Shown piece after piece: positions 60,034 to 64,000 of a stretch of DNA of 64,000 bases. The position numbers and the translations under genes are program-made. Source of the stretch: Caldimonas brevitalea (GTDB lineage Bacteria; Pseudomonadota; Gammaproteobacteria; Burkholderiales; Burkholderiaceae_C); NCBI RefSeq assembly GCF_001017435.1, contig NZ_CP011371.1, positions 2,852,001-2,916,000 of the forward strand, given 5' to 3'. The first letter of the stretch is position 1. Every line of letters begins with the position of its first letter. The notes under the pieces are model-generated. The model searched no databases and was not told the origin of the DNA. It saw only the letters and a list, made by a program, of their open reading frames with translations.

Positions 60034-63000
60034 GTGACCGCGACAGCCCACCACCTCTTCCATTTCGAGGGCGGCAATGCCCTTTCCGCGTTCCGAGCCC
60101 AGGCCTTGTTGCCGCAGTTGCAGGCGGTATCGCCGCGCATCACCGCCGTTTCGGCCCGTTTTGTGCATTGGGTGTGGGCGCCGCAGCCGCTGGCGACGGC
60201 CGAACAGGACAAGCTGGCGGCGCTGCTGAACTACGGCGAACCCTATGCCGGCGCCGCCGATGGCGAGCTGATCGTGGTGACGCCGCGCCTGGGCACCGTG
60301 TCGCCATGGGCGTCGAAGGCGACCGACATCGCGCACAACTGCGGGCTGGCGATCAAGCGGGTCGAGCGTGTCACCGAGTATCGGTTGACGGTCAAGACCG
60401 GCCTGCTCGGCGGCGTCAAACGGCTGGAACGGGCCGAACTGGAGGCCGCCGCGCGCCTGTTGCACGACCGCATGACCGAGAGCGTGCTGTTCGAGCGCGG
60501 GGGCGCCGGCCATCTGTTCGACGAGCAGCCGGGCAAGCCGATGCAGCATGTCGACGTGCTGGGCCAGGGCCGGGCGGCGCTGGAAGCCGCCAACCGCGAT
60601 TTCGGCCTGGCGCTGTCGGGCGACGAGATCGACTACCTGGTGGAGGCCTTCACGGCGCTCAAGCGCAACCCCAGCGACGTCGAGCTGATGATGTTCGCCC
60701 AGGCCAACAGCGAACACTGCCGCCACAAGATCTTCAACGCGCGCTTCACGATCGACGGCGTCGAGCAAGAGCGCTCGATGTTCCAGATGATCCGCAACAC
60801 CCACCAGCTGGCGCCCCAGCACACCGTGGTGGCCTATTCCGACAACGCGGCGGTGATGGAAGGCGGCCCGATCGAGCGCTGGGCGCCGCAGGGTTACCTG
60901 AACGCCCCGGCCTACGGCGCGCGGCCTGAAGTGGCGCATGTGCTGATGAAGGTCGAGACGCACAACCATCCGACCGCGATTTCGCCCTTTCCCGGTGCCT
61001 CCACCGGGGCCGGCGGCGAGATCCGCGACGAAGGCGCGACCGGCCGCGGCGCCAAGCCCAAGGCCGGTCTGGCGGGCTTTTCGGTGTCCAACCTCCACCT
61101 GCCCGGCACCTCGGAGCCCTGGGAGCGCGAGCCCTACGGCAAGCCTGAGCACATCGCCAGCGCCTTGCAGATCATGATCGACGGGCCGCTCGGCGGCGCC
61201 GCCTTCAACAATGAGTTCGGCCGGCCCAACCTGGGCGGGTACTTCCGCGTCTACGAGCAGACGGTCGACGGCGTGCGCCGCGGCTACCACAAGCCGATCA
61301 TGATCGCCGGCGGCATCGGCAGCATCGCCGACGGCCAGACGCACAAGCTGCCGTTCGGCGCCGGCACGCTGCTGATCCAGCTGGGCGGGCCCGGCATGCG
61401 CATCGGCATGGGCGGCGGCGCGGCCAGCTCGATGGCGGCCGGCGTCAATGCCGCCGAGCTCGATTTCGACTCGGTGCAGCGCGGCAACCCCGAGATCCAG
61501 CGGCGTGCGCAGGAGGTCATCAACCACTGCTGGTCGCTGGGCGAACAAAACCCGGTCCTCGCGATCCACGACGTCGGCGCCGGGGGCATTTCGAACGCCT
61601 TCCCCGAGCTGGTCGACGGCGCCGAGAAGGGTGCCACCTTCGACCTGCGCAAGGTGCCGCTGGAAGAAAGCGGCCTCGCGCCCAAGGAAATCTGGTGCAA
61701 CGAGAGCCAGGAGCGCTACGTCCTGGCGGTGGCGCCCGAGGCCCTGCCGCTGTTCGACGCGATGTGCCGGCGCGAGCGCTGCCCGTACGCCGTGATCGGT
61801 GTGGCCAGCGACGACAAGGAACTGGTGCTGGAAGACGGGCCGGGCGGCGAACGTGTGATCGACATGCCGATGGACGTGCTGCTAGGCAAGCCGCCCAAGG
61901 TGCACCGCGACGTGCAGCGCATCGAACGCCACGGCGCGCCGCTGGCGCTGGCCGACGTGCCGCTGGCGCAGGTGGCCCTGGACGTGCTGCGCCACCCGAC
62001 GGTGGCCAGCAAGCGCTTTTTGATCACGATCGGCGACCGCACCGTGGGCGGCCTGAACCATCGCGACCAGATGGTGGGCCCGTGGCAGGTGCCGGTGGCG
62101 GACTGCGCCGTGACCCTAGCCGACTACGCCGGCTTCCGCGGCGAGGCGATGAGCATGGGCGAACGCACGCCGCTCGCCAGCCTCGACGCGCCGGCCTCCG
62201 GCCGGATGGCCGTGGCGGAGGCCATCACCAACCTGCTGGCGGCGCCGATCGAGCTGCCGCGCGTCAAGCTGTCGTGCAACTGGATGGCCGCCTGCGGCGA
62301 GGCCGGCGAAGACGCGGCGCTCTATGAGACGGTGCGGGCGGTGGGCATGGAGCTGTGCCCGGCGCTGGGGATTTCGGTGCCGGTGGGCAAGGATTCGTTG
62401 TCGATGCGCACCCGCTGGCGCGACGGCGAGACCGAAAAGCAGGTCACCGCCCCGGTGTCGCTGATCGTCTCGGCCTTCGCGACGCTGGCCGACGTGCGCG
62501 GCACCCTGACCCCGCAGTTGCGCACCGATGCCGGCGATACGACGCTGATCCTGGTCGATCTGGGGCAGGGCCGCAACCGCCTGGGCGGCTCGATGCTGGC
62601 CCAGGTGCTGGGCCAGCCCGGCGACGCGGTGCCCGACCTGGACGACGCCGCGCTGCTGAAGCAGCTGGTCGAGGCGGTCAACCGCCTGCGCCGTGAAGAC
62701 AAGCTGCTGGCCTACCACGACCGCTCCGACGGCGGCCTGTGGGCGGCGGTGTGCGAGATGGCGTTCGCCGGGCGCTGCGGCGTTTCGCTCAATGTCGACA
62801 TGTTGGTCACCGAAGGCGACGGCATCGCCGACAGTCGGGCCGAATACGGCGATTCTAAGAACTGGGCCACCCAGGTGGTCGCACGCCGGCACGAGCTGAC
62901 GCTGCGCGCGCTGTTCGCCGAGGAAATCGGCGTGGTGCTGCAGGTGCGCGCCGGGCAGCGCGACGAAGTGCTGCAGACGCTGCGCGAGTTCGGCCTGTCG

Positions 63001-64000
63001 CGCCACAGCCATGTGATCGGCAAGCCCAACGACCGGCGCGTGGTCGAGGTCTGGCGCGACACCAAGGTGCAGTACTCGGCGCCGTTGACCGAGTTGCTGA
63101 AGGCCTGGGACGACGTGTCGTGGCGCATCGCGCGGCTGCGCGACAACCCGGTCTGCGCCGACAGCGAGCGCGACGCGGTGCTGCGCGAGGACGACCCGGG
63201 CCTGCACCTGTCCCTCACGTTTGACCCGAACGAGAACGTCGCCGCGCCCTTCATCGGCAAGGCGCGGCCCAAGGTGGCGATCCTGCGGGAGCAGGGCGTC
63301 AACTCGCATCTCGAGATGGCTTATGCGATGTCGCAGGCCGGCTTCGACGCGCACGACGTGCACATGAGCGATCTGCAAAGCGGCGGCGCCCGGCTGGACC
63401 AGTTCCAGGGTGTGGTCGCCTGCGGCGGCTTCAGCTACGGCGACACGCTGGGCGCCGGCGAGGGCTGGGCGCGCTCGATCATGTTCAACCCGCGGCTGGC
63501 CGAGCAGTTCGCGGCGTTTTTCGGCCGCAGCGACACCTTCGCGCTGGGCGTGTGCAACGGCTGCCAGATGATGGCGGCGTTGGCGCCCATCATCCCCGGC
63601 GCCCAGGCCTGGCCCAAGTTCACCCGCAACAAGAGCGAGCAGTTCGAGGCCCGGCTCAGCCTGGTCGAGGTGCTCGACAGCCCGTCGGTCTTCTTCGCGG
63701 GCATGGCCGGCAGCCGCTTGCCGGTGGCCGTCGCGCATGGCGAGGGGTACGCCGATTTCTCGCAGCGCGGCAACCCCGACCAGGTGGTGCGCGCGATGCG
63801 GTTTGTCGACAATCACGGCCTGGCGACCGAAAACTACCCGGCGAACCCCAACGGCAGCCCCGGCGGTCTGACCGCGGTGACCACGGCCGACGGGCGCTTC
63901 ACGGTGCTGATGCCGCACGCCGAGCGGGTGTTCCGCAACGTGCAGATGAGCTGGAGCGGCGGTGACCCGAGCGCGGCCAGCCCGTGGATGCGGATGTTCC
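60034..64000 (+). CDS. purL: phosphoribosylformylglycinamidine synthase PurL, 3' end cut by window
   Basis: The large single-chain FGAM synthase converts FGAR and glutamine to FGAM in purine synthesis. The start is GTG 60034 ([13 protein letters not shown]). The visible 1322 residues contain the synthase domains ([52 protein letters not shown]) and a C-terminal glutaminase with the nucleophile in [14 protein letters not shown] and the late His/Glu part [10 protein letters not shown]. Judging from family length, only the last ten or so residues lie beyond the window. Confidence 0.96.
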   Translation, partial: MTATAHHLFHFEGGNALSAFRAQALLPQLQAVSPRITAVSARFVHWVWAPQPLATAEQDKLAALLNYGEPYAGAADGELIVVTPRLGTVSPWASKATDIAHNCGLAIKRVERVTEYRLTVKTGLLGGVKRLERAELEAAARLLHDRMTESVLFERGGAGHLFDEQPGKPMQHVDVLGQGRAALEAANRDFGLALSGDEIDYLVEAFTALKRNPSDVELMMFAQANSEHCRHKIFNARFTIDGVEQERSMFQMIRNTHQLAPQHTVVAYSDNAAVMEGGPIERWAPQGYLNAPAYGARPEVAHVLMKVETHNHPTAISPFPGASTGAGGEIRDEGATGRGAKPKAGLAGFSVSNLHLPGTSEPWEREPYGKPEHIASALQIMIDGPLGGAAFNNEFGRPNLGGYFRVYEQTVDGVRRGYHKPIMIAGGIGSIADGQTHKLPFGAGTLLIQLGGPGMRIGMGGGAASSMAAGVNAAELDFDSVQRGNPEIQRRAQEVINHCWSLGEQNPVLAIHDVGAGGISNAFPELVDGAEKGATFDLRKVPLEESGLAPKEIWCNESQERYVLAVAPEALPLFDAMCRRERCPYAVIGVASDDKELVLEDGPGGERVIDMPMDVLLGKPPKVHRDVQRIERHGAPLALADVPLAQVALDVLRHPTVASKRFLITIGDRTVGGLNHRDQMVGPWQVPVADCAVTLADYAGFRGEAMSMGERTPLASLDAPASGRMAVAEAITNLLAAPIELPRVKLSCNWMAACGEAGEDAALYETVRAVGMELCPALGISVPVGKDSLSMRTRWRDGETEKQVTAPVSLIVSAFATLADVRGTLTPQLRTDAGDTTLILVDLGQGRNRLGGSMLAQVLGQPGDAVPDLDDAALLKQLVEAVNRLRREDKLLAYHDRSDGGLWAAVCEMAFAGRCGVSLNVDMLVTEGDGIADSRAEYGDSKNWATQVVARRHELTLRALFAEEIGVVLQVRAGQRDEVLQTLREFGLSRHSHVIGKPNDRRVVEVWRDTKVQYSAPLTELLKAWDDVSWRIARLRDNPVCADSERDAVLREDDPGLHLSLTFDPNENVAAPFIGKARPKVAILREQGVNSHLEMAYAMSQAGFDAHDVHMSDLQSGGARLDQFQGVVACGGFSYGDTLGAGEGWARSIMFNPRLAEQFAAFFGRSDTFALGVCNGCQMMAALAPIIPGAQAWPKFTRNKSEQFEARLSLVEVLDSPSVFFAGMAGSRLPVAVAHGEGYADFSQRGNPDQVVRAMRFVDNHGLATENYPANPNGSPGGLTAVTTADGRFTVLMPHAERVFRNVQMSWSGGDPSAASPWMRMF

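Overview
The window is GC-rich, densely packed bacterial chromosome. It reads as a betaproteobacterium of the order Burkholderiales. The evidence is a dapC-dapD-pilU-dapE-prmB cluster, smc-zipA with ligA nearby, map-glnD, ohr/ohrR, and a LexA of the CTGT-N8-type lineage with a [10 protein letters not shown] start. I saw no tRNA, rRNA, insertion sequence or CRISPR array. The window is a fragment: the last gene (purL) runs off the right edge.

Left part (1-25701). Two unrecognised, less GC-rich genes (38-1161) and a 441-base AT-richer gap come first. A sigma-54-type promoter (1557-1572) then heads one very long co-directional gene run to 25661. Many of its start and stop codons overlap. In order the run encodes: an ApbE flavin transferase; a 997-residue HzsA-like lipoprotein with three CxxCH haem sites; a small lipoprotein with a CX4CH motif; two outer-membrane barrels; a TlpA thioredoxin; DUF4266 and DUF3570 proteins; an unknown exported protein; three TPR proteins, two of them lipoproteins; a small exported protein; a TolQ/ExbB-like channel; two ExbD-like proteins, of which only one keeps the membrane Asp; and a TonB-like protein with an AgmX/PglI-type C-terminus. 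Nine cytochrome c maturation genes (ccmABCDEFGHI) follow. The motor, TPR lipoprotein, barrels and AgmX domain recall the Agl/Glt machinery of Myxococcus. I infer an envelope-spanning, proton-driven machine with covalent haem partners that carries its own haem-attachment genes. It is my main candidate for an undescribed system.

Middle-left (25729-31256). Two minus-strand genes each have a perfect plant-inducible-promoter (PIP) box, TTCGC-N15-TTCGC, with a correctly spaced -10 hexamer. That is the signature of HrpX/HrpB-controlled type III secretion genes. One encodes a Cys-free, Pro/Gly-rich protein with ten GTPP repeats. The other encodes a deaminase-fold protein (HGE...CGDC, OTT_1508-like) interrupted by a frameshift at an eight-base homopolymer. 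They sit next to imuA, an HhH protein and lexA, where imuB and dnaE2 would normally follow imuA. Tandem LexA-type boxes lie upstream of lexA.

Middle (31268-47414). This part holds an L-asparaginase, the ohr/ohrR peroxide module with palindromic operators, an orphan histidine kinase, an ABC-F ATPase, prmB, the lysine/diaminopimelate genes dapE, dapD and dapC with pilU among them, queF, smc and zipA.

Right part (47447-64000). A chorismate mutase, a LysE exporter and an Ig-domain lipoprotein separate zipA from ligA. Then come def, a DUF899 protein, an acyl-CoA dehydrogenase, glnD, map, and purL, which lacks only its last few residues.
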